The notes beneath the pieces were generated by a model that was not told where the DNA came from, did no database searches, and saw only the letters and a program-made list of their open reading frames with translations. Shown here one piece after another: positions 1 to 9,748 of a DNA stretch of 64,000 nucleotides (its first letter is position 1; the number at the start of each line of letters is the position of its first letter). The position numbers and the translations under genes are program-made. The stretch spans positions 372,001 to 436,000 of the forward strand of contig NZ_CP014870.1 of the NCBI RefSeq assembly GCF_001661075.1, read 5' to 3'. Source of the DNA: Pseudomonas silesiensis. Its GTDB lineage: Bacteria; Pseudomonadota; Gammaproteobacteria; Pseudomonadales; Pseudomonadaceae.

Positions 1-2821
1 CTGACAGGTTGCCGATGGTAATCGTATCGCCGATCCGCACCGGGCGTTCGAACAGGATCATGATCCCGGAGATGAAGTTGGCGAAGATCTCCTGCATGCC
101 GAAACCCAGGCCCACCGAGAGCGCTGCCACCAGCCATTGCAATTTGTCCCAGCTCACGCCGAGCGTGGACAGGGTGGAGACGAAACCGATACCGGCGATC
201 ACGTAGGAAAGCAAGGTGGTGGTGGCGTAGGCACTGCCTTGGGCCAGGTTGAGCTTCGACAACACAAACACTTCCAGCAGACCCGGCAGGTTGCGTGCGA
301 GGGCAAAGGTGATGCCGATGATGATCAGTGCGCCGAGCATGTCGCCAATGCTGATCGGCACCATGCTCATGTTGGCACCGGTGCCGCTGGTGTATTCGTA
401 GAGGGTGATGTTGTCCAGGTACGAGAACACCGAGATCAGGTCCGACCAGACCCAGTACAGCGCCGCCATGAACCCGCCGAGCAGCGCCAGGCGGATCAGG
501 CGCAGAGACTGTTCGTTGACCTTCTCGATGTCCAGGGTCGGCTCTTCGATCACCGCTTCGCCGTCGCCCGCTTCCTTGGCGGCCTGGCGTTTGGCCAGGG
601 CGCGCTGGTAAGCCAGGCGCCGCGCCGCAACACTGAGGCCGCGCACGAAAGTGGCTTCGATCACCAGCCAGAACATCAGCAGGTAAAGGGTATTGATCAA
701 CCGGTCGCTGAGTTTCAGTGCGGTGTAGTAGTAGCCGAAGCACACCGCCACGAACAAGGCGATCGGCAGGGCGGTGAACACGACGGCCAAAGCCTTGCGG
801 AACAGCGAGGCGTTTTCGTGGGTCGGGCTGCTGATCAACAGGCGGCTGAGCAACCAGGCCATCAGGGCGTAGCAAGTCAGTACCACCGGCATGCCGAGCA
901 CGTCGTCAGCCAGCGCGGCCGGTTGCAGTTCGGCGACGGCCACCACTGCGACCAAGGCCATTACCACCAGCCCGAGTCGGCGAATCCAGCCCTGGAGGAA
1001 TTCGACCTGGGGTTTTTCCCAACGGAAATGCAACTCGGCCACGCCGCCAGGTGCGAGGATCCGGTAGGTGGTGTAGAACACCAGCCAGGCCTGGGCCATC
1101 TGCAGCAGCGCCGCGCCCATGTTGGCGTTCTGCCCGCGAGCGTCGATCTGCAAGGCCAGGCCGCACAAGGCCAGGCCCAGGGCGACCGGCATCGCCAGCA
1201 AAATATTGATCAGGATCGCTTGAGGCGTGTGCCACTGGCTGTCGCGCTTGAAGTGGCCGATGTCCTGGTGAACCTTGTTCAACTTGGCGTACAAGCTCGT
1301 GCGCCGCCACAGCAGGGCGCCGATCAGCAGCGCCAGCGGCAGGAACAGCAAGGGGCGCTGGGTCAGGCCGTCGACCAGTTCACTCAGGCTCGAGGCCCAC
1401 GGCAGCGTAGTCACCTGTCGTTGCAGGCGCTCCGGCACGGCGCGCATCCATTCAAGATCGAGCGGCTTGTTGCTGGGAATCCAGAACATCTGCTCTTCCA
1501 GCGTGGCCCTGAGGCTTTGCGCAGTGCTGAGCAGTTGTTTTTGGTTGAGTTGCAGCGTGATGGATTCGTTGAGCACCGCGCTCAGTTCGCGGTTCAGTCG
1601 CTCCAGCAGGTCGGCGCGGGTGAGGGCCAGTTCCATCAGGCTCTTGCGCAGCTGTGGGGTGACTTGCTCGGGCGGCTGGGCCGCCAGCAGGTTATCGACG
1701 TACGTTGCCGGGTTGCTCAGCAGTTCCCGCTGCTGGCTGACTTCGAACTGATACAGGCGGATGTCGGCGATCTGGTCGGCCAGGTCGCGGTCGACCTTGA
1801 GGTGCGGCAGGCCCTGCTTCTGTTTGTAGAGAATCTTGGAAAGCAGCAGGCTGCCCTTGAGTACGCTGATTTGCTCGTCCAGGGCTGAATCGCTCTGGGT
1901 CACGTTGTCCAGCTGCTGTTTGGTCTGCAGGTTCTGCTGGGTGACTTCGTTGAGACGGTCGGTGCTTTTGAGCAGGTAGTCCGAGAGTTTCAGGTTGGCC
2001 GAACTTTCGGTGGCCAGCAGAACGCTGCCTCCGGACTTCTGTGCTTCGATGGACTGCTGGGTCACCGTCTCCTGGGACTGGGCCAGGCGTTTCTGGCTGA
2101 TCAGGTTTTGCAGCTCCTGGATTTCCCGTTCCAGGCGGTCGGATTTCTCCGAGAGCAAATCATGCTGGCTGTTGCCCAGATCCTGCAGCTGACTGTTGCC
2201 GGCCAGTTCCTGGCGGCGCAGGGGGATCAAGGCATTGAGCGCCGCGAGTTCGGCATTGAGCTGGTCGCGTTGCTCGCCGCTCAGGGTCTTGCCGTTCTCT
2301 TTGCCGGCCTTGAGGATGTTGTTGATCTGCTGGATGCGTGTCTGACTGGCGGAAATTTCCGCCTGGGCGCGCTCGGGACGGGTCTGGGCGGTAATGACCA
2401 GGCTGTTGGCGTCGGCCAGGGCTTTTTGCAGATCGCTTTGCTGGGTCGAGCGCTCGGTCAGCAATTGCTCAAGCTGCTGAATCGACTCTTTGGCGTAGCG
2501 TTGCGCGACCGGCACCACGCTGGTGGCCTTGAGACGAGTCAGTTCACGCTGATTCTCGATGTTCTGCTTTGGCGCGGTGGCCAGTTGTTGCTTGAGTTCA
2601 ACCAGCTTCTGCTCGTAATCACGCTTGCTGGTGAGCTGTGTCAGGGTGCTCTGCAGAATGCTCTGCAGGGCTTTTTGATCGGCTTCCGGCAGTTTGCGCT
2701 CGGCGATCTTGTCCAGGTTGGCCTGCACGGCTTCGCTGGACGGCGGCTCGGCCGCTTGTGTACCGACAGAAAGACTCAAGCCCAGCAGGGCCATGACGAA
2801 AAAAGAGCGCAGGGTTGACAT
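1..2821 (-). CDS. mscK: Mechanosensitive channel MscK/KefA (3' part outside window)
   Basis: Large inner-membrane mechanosensitive channel that opens under membrane tension and releases ions during osmotic downshock. Reading leftwards, the protein starts MSTLRSFFVMALLGLSLSVG, a signal peptide ending near TQAAEPP. A long periplasmic domain rich in Gln, Leu and charged coiled-coil segments follows (roughly residues 30-480), then many membrane segments. At the window edge the MscS pore-lining motif is visible (GFGMQEIFANFISGIMILF, then ERPVRIGDTI). About 940 codons are open without a stop. The family is about 1100 residues, so the cytoplasmic vestibule is cut off. The start ATG complements 2819-2821. 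Small MscS is excluded by the length and the periplasmic domain. It lies 34 bp beyond the end of the antiporter gene on the same strand. Confidence 0.88.
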   Translation of the reverse strand, partial: MSTLRSFFVMALLGLSLSVGTQAAEPPSSEAVQANLDKIAERKLPEADQKALQSILQSTLTQLTSKRDYEQKLVELKQQLATAPKQNIENQRELTRLKATSVVPVAQRYAKESIQQLEQLLTERSTQQSDLQKALADANSLVITAQTRPERAQAEISASQTRIQQINNILKAGKENGKTLSGEQRDQLNAELAALNALIPLRRQELAGNSQLQDLGNSQHDLLSEKSDRLEREIQELQNLISQKRLAQSQETVTQQSIEAQKSGGSVLLATESSANLKLSDYLLKSTDRLNEVTQQNLQTKQQLDNVTQSDSALDEQISVLKGSLLLSKILYKQKQGLPHLKVDRDLADQIADIRLYQFEVSQQRELLSNPATYVDNLLAAQPPEQVTPQLRKSLMELALTRADLLERLNRELSAVLNESITLQLNQKQLLSTAQSLRATLEEQMFWIPSNKPLDLEWMRAVPERLQRQVTTLPWASSLSELVDGLTQRPLLFLPLALLIGALLWRRTSLYAKLNKVHQDIGHFKRDSQWHTPQAILINILLAMPVALGLALCGLALQIDARGQNANMGAALLQMAQAWLVFYTTYRILAPGGVAELHFRWEKPQVEFLQGWIRRLGLVVMALVAVVAVAELQPAALADDVLGMPVVLTCYALMAWLLSRLLISSPTHENASLFRKALAVVFTALPIALFVAVCFGYYYTALKLSDRLINTLYLLMFWLVIEATFVRGLSVAARRLAYQRALAKRQAAKEAGDGEAVIEEPTLDIEKVNEQSLRLIRLALLGGFMAALYWVWSDLISVFSYLDNITLYEYTSGTGANMSMVPISIGDMLGALIIIGITFALARNLPGLLEVFVLSKLNLAQGSAYATTTLLSYVIAGIGFVSTLSTLGVSWDKLQWLVAALSVGLGFGMQEIFANFISGIMILFERPVRIGDTITIGNLS

Positions 2822-2855
2822 AGAGACCGATCGAAAACAAGGCGAAGTGTGGAGT

Positions 2856-4598
2856 TTAGAGGAAGAGTCCGGGACCCGGGCGACTTCCTTCGGGGAATCT
2901 GACGCCCACTTTGCCGATCTTGTTCCCTTCCATGACCGCGACGGTCCAGGTGGTGTTGTTCCATTCCACCTGGTCACCGACCACCGGCGCACCCCCCACT
3001 TTATGGGCAATGAAATGGGCCAGGGTCATGTCTGGATCGATGCCTTCGACTTTCAACCCATATAGCGCCGCAACCGCAGCCAGCTGGGCGTCTCCTTCAA
3101 GTACGAAGTCGCCGAAAAAGCGCAGATCGAGGCCTCGTTGCGGTGCCTGGCTGAAGAGTTTTCCGAGGGCCGGAAGATTGTGTTCATGGCCGATTACACA
3201 GAGCAAATCATCGACTTCGAGCACCGTACTACCCGACGGATGGAGCAGTTGCTGACCGCGAAACAGTGCCGCGATCCGGGTCCCTTCGGGCATTTTCAAT
3301 TCGCGAAGGGGCGAACCGATGCACCATTTTTCGGCGCCGAGGCGATAAACGAACAGTTCCCACTCGCTGGTGACGTGGACTTCCAGGGCTGATCGGGAAA
3401 TCGGCAAGGGCTCTGGCGGCACAGTGACTTTCAAAAGCTTCGCCACCCAAGGCAGGCTGGTGCCTTGCACCAGCAGCGACACCAGCACGATAAAGAACGC
3501 CAGATTGAAATACAGCTGAGCGTTGGGCAGCCCCGCCATCAATGGGAACACTGCCAGAATGATCGGGACCGCGCCCCGCAGGCCAACCCAGGAAATGAAT
3601 GCTTTTTCACGCCCATGGAATGCCTTGAAGGGCAGCAGGCCGACCAGCACCGACAGTGGGCGGGCAAACAGAATCATCCACAGCGCCAGGCCCAGCGCGG
3701 GGAGGGCGATCGGCAGCAGGTCGTGGGGGGTAACCAATAAGCCCAGCACCAGGAACATGCCGATCTGGGCCAGCCATGCCATGCCGTCGAGCATATGCAG
3801 AATGCCGTGTCGGCTGCGCACCGGACGGTTGCCGATCACCAGGCCGCACAGGTACACCGCCAAAAAGCCGCTGCCGTGCAGGGCGTTGGTCAGGGCAAAC
3901 ACCACCAGGCCACCGGCAACCACCAGGATGGGATAAAGCCCGGCAGCCAGGTGGATGCGGTTGACCAGTTGCAACATCAGCCAGCCGCCGCCGAGGCCAA
4001 TCACACCACCTATGCCGAACTCGCGCACCAAATGCACCAGCAAACTCCAGTGCAGGCCTGTCTGGCCGCTGGCGAGCATGTCAATCAGGGTCACGGTGAG
4101 GAACACCGCCATCGGGTCGTTGCTGCCGGATTCGATCTCCAGGCTCGCGCTCACCCGCTCGTTCAGGCCTTTGCCGCCCAACAGCGAGAACACGGCCGCA
4201 GCGTCGGTAGAACCCACGATAGCGCCGATCAGCAGGCCCTGAATCAGATTAAGGTCGAACAACCACGCCGCCGCCATGCCGGTCAGCCCCGTAGTGATCA
4301 ACACGCCGACCGTGGCCAGGGACAGTGCGGGCCATAACGCAACGCGGAAACTGGAGACCCGTGTGCGCAAACCGCCATCGAGCAGGATCACCGCCAACGC
4401 GAGGTTGCCCACCAGATACGCCGTTGGATAGTTATCAAAGATGATCCCGGCGCCGTCGACGCCAGCCGACATGCCCACCGCCAGGATGATCACCAGAATC
4501 GGGATGCCGAGGCGGGACGAAAGTGAGCTCACCAGAATGCTTGCACCTACCAGCAACGCGCCGATCAAGAACAGGCTGTTGATGGTCGTCGCATTCAA
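2856..4598 (-). CDS. K+/H+ antiporter of the CvrA/NhaP2 type (CPA1 family)
   Basis: Inner-membrane cation/proton antiporter. The first ~390 residues are a string of about a dozen membrane segments with the family signature ([20 protein letters not shown] and [14 protein letters not shown], which carries the ion-binding Asp). They are followed by a TrkA-C/RCK-type domain (about 410-490) and a CorC/HlyC-like transporter-associated domain at the C-terminus. I chose the TTG at 4598-4596, giving [10 protein letters not shown] and 580 residues. This matches the E. coli NhaP2 start (MDATTI...) and length (578), and a GGAG lies 8 bp upstream. A longer ATG frame reaches 4718 but adds 40 residues that do not look like protein. 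Family knowledge suggests K+ rather than Na+ efflux; the substrate cannot be read here. Confidence 0.88.
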   Translation of the reverse strand: MNATTINSLFLIGALLVGASILVSSLSSRLGIPILVIILAVGMSAGVDGAGIIFDNYPTAYLVGNLALAVILLDGGLRTRVSSFRVALWPALSLATVGVLITTGLTGMAAAWLFDLNLIQGLLIGAIVGSTDAAAVFSLLGGKGLNERVSASLEIESGSNDPMAVFLTVTLIDMLASGQTGLHWSLLVHLVREFGIGGVIGLGGGWLMLQLVNRIHLAAGLYPILVVAGGLVVFALTNALHGSGFLAVYLCGLVIGNRPVRSRHGILHMLDGMAWLAQIGMFLVLGLLVTPHDLLPIALPALGLALWMILFARPLSVLVGLLPFKAFHGREKAFISWVGLRGAVPIILAVFPLMAGLPNAQLYFNLAFFIVLVSLLVQGTSLPWVAKLLKVTVPPEPLPISRSALEVHVTSEWELFVYRLGAEKWCIGSPLRELKMPEGTRIAALFRGQQLLHPSGSTVLEVDDLLCVIGHEHNLPALGKLFSQAPQRGLDLRFFGDFVLEGDAQLAAVAALYGLKVEGIDPDMTLAHFIAHKVGGAPVVGDQVEWNNTTWTVAVMEGNKIGKVGVRFPEGSRPGPGLFL

Positions 4599-4912
4599 AG
4601 GCAGTACTCCAGAAAGCTGAAAGGCGGGCACAAACTGACCATGCAGTCTGCGTGCCAGCGATTCTAACCTGTTGAAATGTGATGCTGTCAAAAAGGTTTT
4701 GCGGCAGGAGAGGCTCAAGGCGTTCCCGGGTTTTTATCGTACTACCGTCCTGGCGACGAAGTGCAGGAACCAGATGGGCCAATCAGAGTCTCTACAGTTC
4801 GCGAGGAAGGTCGTCCGCCAGCAAAATCAAGGCCTTGCGCCCGGATAACCCTGGCATCCGTGGTGACTTTTCTTTATCGTATGTGCCCTTTGAAAACGCC
4901 TGGAAAATCAAA

Positions 4913-5143
4913 ATGTTGGAAGCATCCCTAAGCCAATTGGAACAACTGGTCAGCGATCTGGTGCAACAGAACCAGGCCCTGCTTGCCACCAACCAGTCCC
5001 TGAGCGCAGAACTGGCCCAGACCAAGGACGAAAACGAAAGCCTGCAATTGAGCCTGATGGAACAGGAAGAGAAACAAGGCGCCACCACGGCCCGCATCCA
5101 GGCTTTGGTTGAGCGCGTCAGCGCCGGCCCGGTCAGCGCATGA
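4913..5143 (+). CDS. Small coiled-coil protein, TIGR02449-like
   Basis: 76-residue acidic protein starting MLEASLSQLEQLVSDLVQQN. Nearly all of it is one heptad-repeat helix (Leu/Val at a/d positions up to about residue 70). It resembles the short coiled-coil protein that precedes zapA in gammaproteobacteria (TIGR02449 family). Its stop overlaps the next start by 4 bp (ATGA, 5140-5143), so it is almost certainly co-translated with the ZapA-like gene. The start at 4913 is the only ATG giving a pure coiled coil. An upstream ATG frame from 4679 gives a basic, non-conserved leader overlapping the divergent antiporter promoter. Its function is unknown; partnership with the ZapA-like protein is inferred from the overlap. 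Confidence 0.75.
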   Translation: MLEASLSQLEQLVSDLVQQNQALLATNQSLSAELAQTKDENESLQLSLMEQEEKQGATTARIQALVERVSAGPVSA

Positions 5144-5442
5144 ATCACGGCGCCGCAGAGGTGAAAGTCGTCTCGATCCTGGGGGAGGACTATTCGATCA
5201 GGGCGCCGGCCGGGGAAGAGCAAACCCTGCTGGACGCCGCGCTGATGTTGAAGGCCGCACTGGCCGACACTAAAAAGAAGTACCCGACACTGATCGGTGA
5301 CCGCTTGTTGGTACTGGCCGCCATGAATCTGTGCTCCCAGCAGATTGAAATGAAGAAACAGCACCAGCAGGAACTCGACCGTTACCAAGAGCAAGTCAGC
5401 GCCACGGTTGAAGTGATCTCCAAGACGATCAATCAGGCCTGA
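5140..5442 (+). CDS. ZapA-like cell division protein
   Basis: 100-residue protein of the ZapA family, which binds FtsZ polymers and bundles them at the Z ring. The N-terminal globular part ([20 protein letters not shown], residues 7-26) and the middle ([10 protein letters not shown], about 58-67) match the ZapA pattern, followed by a coiled-coil helix to the end. It overlaps the preceding coiled-coil gene by 4 bp. The classical zapA of Pseudomonas is followed by 6S RNA and a 5-formyl-THF cyclo-ligase gene. Neither is present here: the next gene is a chemoreceptor. I therefore think this is either a relocated zapA or, more likely, a divergent paralogue. The symbol is left empty for that reason. 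Confidence 0.72.
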   Translation: MNHGAAEVKVVSILGEDYSIRAPAGEEQTLLDAALMLKAALADTKKKYPTLIGDRLLVLAAMNLCSQQIEMKKQHQQELDRYQEQVSATVEVISKTINQA

Positions 5443-5542
5443 TCGGCTTTGCGCACAACCAAAGAATAAATTGTCGCTTGAGTTGTATACAATCGGCACG
5501 GCTGTTGCAGTGTTTCAGCCTCTTATTCTTTGGGGGTGCTCC

Positions 5543-7477
5543 ATGCAGTTCTGGCGACGCAGTATTCAATGGCAGCTGATCCTGAGTATGGGCACTGCCC
5601 TGCTGGTCAGTATCCTGATCGTGGTTGGCATTTATACCCTGGTGGTCAACCGCCTCGCCGAGCGCTATCTGGTCGAGCAAGCGCTGCCCTCTTGCATCGA
5701 AGCGATGCGCAACGACATCGAGCGCATCCTCGTCCAACCCCTCACCGCCGCCAAGGACATCGCCAGCAACAGCATGGTGCGCGACTGGCTGGCCGGGGGT
5801 GAAGACAGTGCCCGGACAGACGCATTTGTGGCGTATCTGGAAGGCATCCGTGCCGAGCACAAAGCCTTTACCGCGCTGATTGTGGGCACGGCTTCAAACC
5901 ACTACTTCAATGAAAAAGGCCTGGATCGGACGCTCAGCCGCGCCAATTCCAAGGACAACTGGTTCTATTCGTTCCTCGACAGCGATCAGCCGCGCACCCT
6001 CAACATCGACACCGACATTGCCACCGGAGAACTGGCGCTGTTCATCGACCTCAAGGTCGAGCAGGCCGGTAGAGTCGTGGGCGTCGCCGGGCTTGGCCTG
6101 AGCATGAAAGAGTTGTCAGAGCTGATCCACGACTTCAGTTTCGGTGAGCGCGGCAAGGTCTATCTTGTGCGTTCCGACGGTTTGATCCAGGTTCACCCCG
6201 AGGCGCAGTTCAGCGGCAAACGCACGCTGGTCGAACAGATCGGCGCTTCGGCGGCGCAAGCGGTCATGGGGCAAAAAGGTGCCACCAGCAGTTTTATGCG
6301 CGATGACGAAGACTTTCTGGCATTGAGCCTGCCATTGCGTGATCTGGGCTGGACGCTGGTGGCCGAAGTGCCACAGTCGCAGATCTATGCCGAAGCTCGC
6401 CGGGCCATGTGGATGAGCAGTGGCATCGGCCTCGCGGTGGCGCTGGTTTGTCTTTTATTGGTAGTGCTGCTGGCCCGTGGTCTGGTGAGACCGATTCGTC
6501 AGGTAACAGCGGCGCTGGTAGCCATCGGTAGCGGTGGTGGAGATTTGACCCACAGGTTAGATTCCACTCGCGCCGATGAGTTGGGCGATCTGGCCCGGGG
6601 CTTCAATCGGTTCCTGGACAGCCAGCGCGACATGATTGGCGAAGTGCTGACCACCAGCGAACGATTGCGCACGGCGGTGGGGCAAGTGGCGCGAGTGGTG
6701 GACAACACCGCCGAACGTTCCGGCCGGCAGCAGGAAATGACCGATATGGTCGCAACCGCTGTTCACGAAATGGGCCTGACCGTGCAGGAGATCGCCCAGA
6801 ACGCCGGTAACGCTGCCGTCGCTTCGCAAAGCGCGCGGGATGAGGCGACGCAAGCCAGGGAGGTGGTGGGTGGGTCGATCCGGCATATAGAAAGCATGTC
6901 TGATGAAATCGGCATCGCCGCCTCTGCGGTGGGCGAGTTGGCCAATCAGGTCGCGTCGATCGATCAGGTATTGGCGGTCATTCGCGGTATTTCCGAACAG
7001 ACCAATTTGCTGGCGCTCAACGCGGCCATCGAAGCGGCAAGAGCCGGGGATATGGGACGAGGGTTTGCAGTGGTGGCCGATGAGGTGCGCACGTTGGCTC
7101 GACGTACACAGGCGTCCACTGACGAGATTCAACAGATGATCGGTAGCCTCAAGCAAGGTGCCGAGAATGCCGTGTCGTCGATGCGTACCGGGCAAGCGGC
7201 AACGGGCACGGGTGTGGAGTCAAGCCAGCGCACCGGGGCGTCATTGACGGCGATAACCGGGCAGGTCGAGCGCATCAGCGACATGAACCATCAGGTGGCG
7301 ACGGCGACGGAAGAGCAGTCGGCGGTGACGGAGGAGATCAACCGGAATGTGCAGGGGATTTCTGATTTGGCACGGGCTACGGCGGGGGAAGTCAGGGCGT
7401 GTCGTGAAGACTGTCAGACGTTGCAGCGTTTGGCCGATGATTTGGCGCGGCAGATGGGTGGGTTCAAGTTGAGCTGA
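5543..7477 (+). CDS. Methyl-accepting chemotaxis protein with dCache-like sensor
   Basis: Chemoreceptor of 644 residues. TM1 is about residues 11-33. A periplasmic domain of ~250 residues (34-285) has the size and layout of a double-Cache sensor ([10 protein letters not shown] at 139-148, [13 protein letters not shown] at 176-188, [17 protein letters not shown] at 204-220). TM2 is about 291-311, then HAMP and the cytoplasmic signalling hairpin. The hairpin tip is intact ([18 protein letters not shown], 485-502). There is no CheR-tethering pentapeptide; it ends QMGGFKLS. The ATG at 5543 follows a GGGGGTG purine stretch. A TTG 72 bp upstream is in frame but adds residues unlike a receptor N-terminus. 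The ligand cannot be predicted. It sits alone, and its last codons are repeated downstream (see the repeat at 7452). Confidence 0.93.
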   Translation: MQFWRRSIQWQLILSMGTALLVSILIVVGIYTLVVNRLAERYLVEQALPSCIEAMRNDIERILVQPLTAAKDIASNSMVRDWLAGGEDSARTDAFVAYLEGIRAEHKAFTALIVGTASNHYFNEKGLDRTLSRANSKDNWFYSFLDSDQPRTLNIDTDIATGELALFIDLKVEQAGRVVGVAGLGLSMKELSELIHDFSFGERGKVYLVRSDGLIQVHPEAQFSGKRTLVEQIGASAAQAVMGQKGATSSFMRDDEDFLALSLPLRDLGWTLVAEVPQSQIYAEARRAMWMSSGIGLAVALVCLLLVVLLARGLVRPIRQVTAALVAIGSGGGDLTHRLDSTRADELGDLARGFNRFLDSQRDMIGEVLTTSERLRTAVGQVARVVDNTAERSGRQQEMTDMVATAVHEMGLTVQEIAQNAGNAAVASQSARDEATQAREVVGGSIRHIESMSDEIGIAASAVGELANQVASIDQVLAVIRGISEQTNLLALNAAIEAARAGDMGRGFAVVADEVRTLARRTQASTDEIQQMIGSLKQGAENAVSSMRTGQAATGTGVESSQRTGASLTAITGQVERISDMNHQVATATEEQSAVTEEINRNVQGISDLARATAGEVRACREDCQTLQRLADDLARQMGGFKLS

Positions 7478-7676
7478 TGAGTTGTCTTTGCCGGCCTCTT
7501 CGCGAGCAAGCTCGCTCCCACATTTGACCGCGCACTCTGGTCGAACGCGGGCCACTGTGGGAGATGGGTGGGTTCAAGTTGAGCTGATGCGTTGTCTTTG
7601 CTGGCCTCTTTGCCGGCAAGCCGGTCTCGCTCCCACAGTTGACCGCGTTGTCTGGTCGAGCGCGGACCACTGTGGG
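7452..7676. repeat. Imperfect tandem duplication (~110 + 115 bp) including the MCP 3' end
   Basis: The segment starting AGATGGGTGGGTTCAAGTTG (7452, the last codons and stop of the chemoreceptor) recurs at 7562 with few differences. It continues through the REP-like palindrome and ends with a CCACTGTGGGA motif at 7552 and again at 7667. Unit 1 has the REP core GCGAGCAAGCTCGC; unit 2 has GCCGGCAAGCCGG with 5 extra bases. Part of the gene end (MGGFKLS and stop) is therefore present twice, the second copy untranslated. Confidence 0.9.
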
Positions 7677-7693
7677 AGCGGGCTTGCCCGCGA
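7671..7693. repeat. REP element (GTGGGAGCGGGCTTGCCCGC type)
   Basis: TGTGGGAGCGGGCTTGCCCG followed by CGA, a single REP core with an internal palindrome. It is the third REP-like unit in the 246-bp gap between the chemoreceptor and the convergent acyl-CoA dehydrogenase gene. Nothing else is visible in that gap. Confidence 0.85.
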
Positions 7694-7723
7694 ATGGATT
7701 TCAGCAGCACTAAAAAGCTCTGA

Positions 7724-9526
7724 TCAGAACCACTCATCCTGCATGCTCAAGCACACATCATCCCGAGCCTCTAGAATCGCCAGTTCATGGTGGCAACCCG
7801 GCACTTCCCATGTCAGGAAATACCGCGCCGCCTGCAGCTTGCCTTTATAGAAGCTCACATCCGCCGTGTTCCCTTTGGCCAACCCTTCCTCGGCACGAAT
7901 CGCCTGTTCCAGCCAGCGCCAACCAATCACCGTGTGCCCAAACACTTTCAGATACAGCGCCGAGTTCGCCAGGCTGCTGTTGACCTTGCCTTGCCCCAGG
8001 TCCGTCAGCAGGCCGATGGTCACGGTTTGCAGGTGCGCCACCAGTTTCTCCAAGGGCTCACGCAGTGCAGTCAATGATTCGTATGCCTGGGCGCGCTCGG
8101 CAGTGTCGGCAATCAAACGAATCAATTGCTTGAGCCCCGCGCCGCCGTTCTGCGCCAGTTTTCGTCCCAGTAAATCCAGCGACTGAATGCCGTGCGTGCC
8201 CTCATGGATCGGATTCAGGCGGTTGTCGCGATAATACTGCTCCACCGGATATTCACGGGTATAACCGTGGCCGCCAAGAATCTGGATCGCCAGTTCGTTG
8301 GCCTTCAGGCAAAACTCCGATGGCCAGGATTTGACAATGGGAGTCAGTAAATCCAGTAGTTCGTGGGCCTGCTTGCGTTCAGTTTCAGATGCAAGCGTTG
8401 TGGTGTCATCGAACAGCCGCGCTGCATACAGGCCAAGGTCGAACGAGCCTTCCACGTAGGCCTTTTGCATTAGCAGCATGCGTTTGACGTCGGCATGCCG
8501 GATGATCGCCACCGGCGCAGTGTTCGGGTCCTTGCTGTCCGGGACGCGACCTTGCGGACGTTCGCGGGCGTATTCCAGCGAATACAGATAACCGGCGTAG
8601 CCCAGCATCACCGCGCCCATGCCGACGCCGATCCGCGCTTCGTTCATCATCTGGAACATGTAGCTCAGCCCGTAATGCGGCTTGCCCACCAGGTAGCCGA
8701 CACACTCGCCGTTGTCGCCGAAGTTCAGCGCGGTAGAGGTCGTGCCGCGCCAGCCCATCTTGTGGAACAGCCCCGCCAGTAGTACGTCGTTGCGTTTGCC
8801 CAGGCTGCCATCATCGTTGACCAGAAACTTGGGCACGATAAACAGAGAGATTCCCTTCACGCCGGCCGGTGCATCCGGCAATTTGGCCAGGACCATGTGC
8901 ACGATGTTTTCCGACAGCGGGTGATCGCCACCGGAGATGAAGATTTTGTTGCCCTTGAGTCGATAGGTGCCGTCGGGCGCGGGTTCGGCGCGTGTACGAA
9001 TATCCGACAACGAAGAGCCGGCATGCGGTTCGGTCAGGGCCATGGTGCCGAAGAAGCGTCCATCGATCATCGGCTGCAGGAAGCGCTGCTTCTGCTCCTC
9101 GGTGCCGAAACTTTCAATCAGGTTGGCCGCGCCCATGGTCAAAAAAGGGTATGAGGTCGATGCCGCGTTGGCCGATTGAAAGTGTGCGAAACAGGCCTGG
9201 GACAGCAGGGTAGGGAGCTGCATGCCGCCCGCGTCGAAACTGCGCGCCGCATTGAGGAAGCCGGCTTCGAGGAAAGCATCCACCGCGGGCTTCACTTCCG
9301 GAATCAGAATGGCCTGGCCGTCTTCGTAGCGTGGCTCGTTTTCATCGCCCTTGCGGTTGTGCGGGGCGAAGAATTTCTCGGCGATGCTGCGCGCGGTACC
9401 GATGGCGGCATCGAAGGTTTCGCGGTTGTGTTCGGCAAACCGCTCGCGCCGGGCCAGGCCCTCGGCATCGAGGACTTCATACAGCTCGAAAGCCAGATTG
9501 CGGGAACTGAGCAGCGTCTCGGACAT
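7724..9526 (-). CDS. Acyl-CoA dehydrogenase, long FadE-like with C-terminal extension
   Basis: FAD-dependent enzyme of fatty-acid beta-oxidation, 600 residues (ordinary short-chain enzymes have ~380). The N-terminal helical domain is followed by the FAD/substrate middle domain (FGTMALTEPHAGSSLSDI about residues 149-166, IFISGGDHPLSENIVHMVLA). The C-terminal domain has the catalytic-base segment IHEGTHGIQSLDLLGRKL and GGHGYTREYPVEQYYRD just before it. The last ~130 residues form the extra helical domain typical of the PA5020/PP_0368 type. The Glu of IHEGT is the expected catalytic base. It is monocistronic and convergent with the chemoreceptor; REP pairs flank both ends. Chain-length specificity is unknown. 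Confidence 0.9.
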   Translation of the reverse strand: MSETLLSSRNLAFELYEVLDAEGLARRERFAEHNRETFDAAIGTARSIAEKFFAPHNRKGDENEPRYEDGQAILIPEVKPAVDAFLEAGFLNAARSFDAGGMQLPTLLSQACFAHFQSANAASTSYPFLTMGAANLIESFGTEEQKQRFLQPMIDGRFFGTMALTEPHAGSSLSDIRTRAEPAPDGTYRLKGNKIFISGGDHPLSENIVHMVLAKLPDAPAGVKGISLFIVPKFLVNDDGSLGKRNDVLLAGLFHKMGWRGTTSTALNFGDNGECVGYLVGKPHYGLSYMFQMMNEARIGVGMGAVMLGYAGYLYSLEYARERPQGRVPDSKDPNTAPVAIIRHADVKRMLLMQKAYVEGSFDLGLYAARLFDDTTTLASETERKQAHELLDLLTPIVKSWPSEFCLKANELAIQILGGHGYTREYPVEQYYRDNRLNPIHEGTHGIQSLDLLGRKLAQNGGAGLKQLIRLIADTAERAQAYESLTALREPLEKLVAHLQTVTIGLLTDLGQGKVNSSLANSALYLKVFGHTVIGWRWLEQAIRAEEGLAKGNTADVSFYKGKLQAARYFLTWEVPGCHHELAILEARDDVCLSMQDEWF

Positions 9527-9646
9527 GGCGGCCTACCTTTTTTTGGGTTGGACCGAGTCTAGGCGTGGGGAGGGCGGGGTGAACAGGATGATTGATGAGC
9601 GTGATGGTGCAGCAGCGCGACAACTTAGCAGGCACTCCAAAACAAA

Positions 9647-9735
9647 TGTGGGAGCGAGCTTGCTCGCGATGGCGGTGTGTCAGTCACATCTATGTTGGAT
9701 GTGCCACCGTCATCGCGAGCAAGCTCGCTCCCACA
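9647..9735. repeat. BIME: inverted pair of REP sequences
   Basis: TGTGGGAGCGAGCTTGCTCG at 9647-9666 and its inverted partner at 9716-9735 flank a ~50-bp spacer that also pairs (GATGGCGGTG against CACCGTCATC). It lies between the start of the acyl-CoA dehydrogenase gene and the 3' end of putA. Confidence 0.92.
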
Positions 9736-9748
9736 GGGTAGTTGCGGT

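Noticed and set aside
137..1888. 583-codon plus-strand frame at the left end
   Set aside because: Opposite strand of mscK, low-complexity His/Gln/Arg composition; the minus strand shows the MscS signature.
4679..4912. Longer N-terminus for the coiled-coil gene
   Set aside because: The added 78 residues are basic and non-repetitive, overlap the antiporter upstream region, and break the coiled-coil pattern.
5443..5542. 6S RNA (ssrS) after the ZapA-like gene
   Set aside because: The gap is only 100 bp and shows no 6S-like closing stem or central bubble; a chemoreceptor follows.
7480..7723. CRISPR array
   Set aside because: The spaced repeats are REP palindromes and a tandem duplication; there are no uniform repeats with unique spacers and no cas genes.
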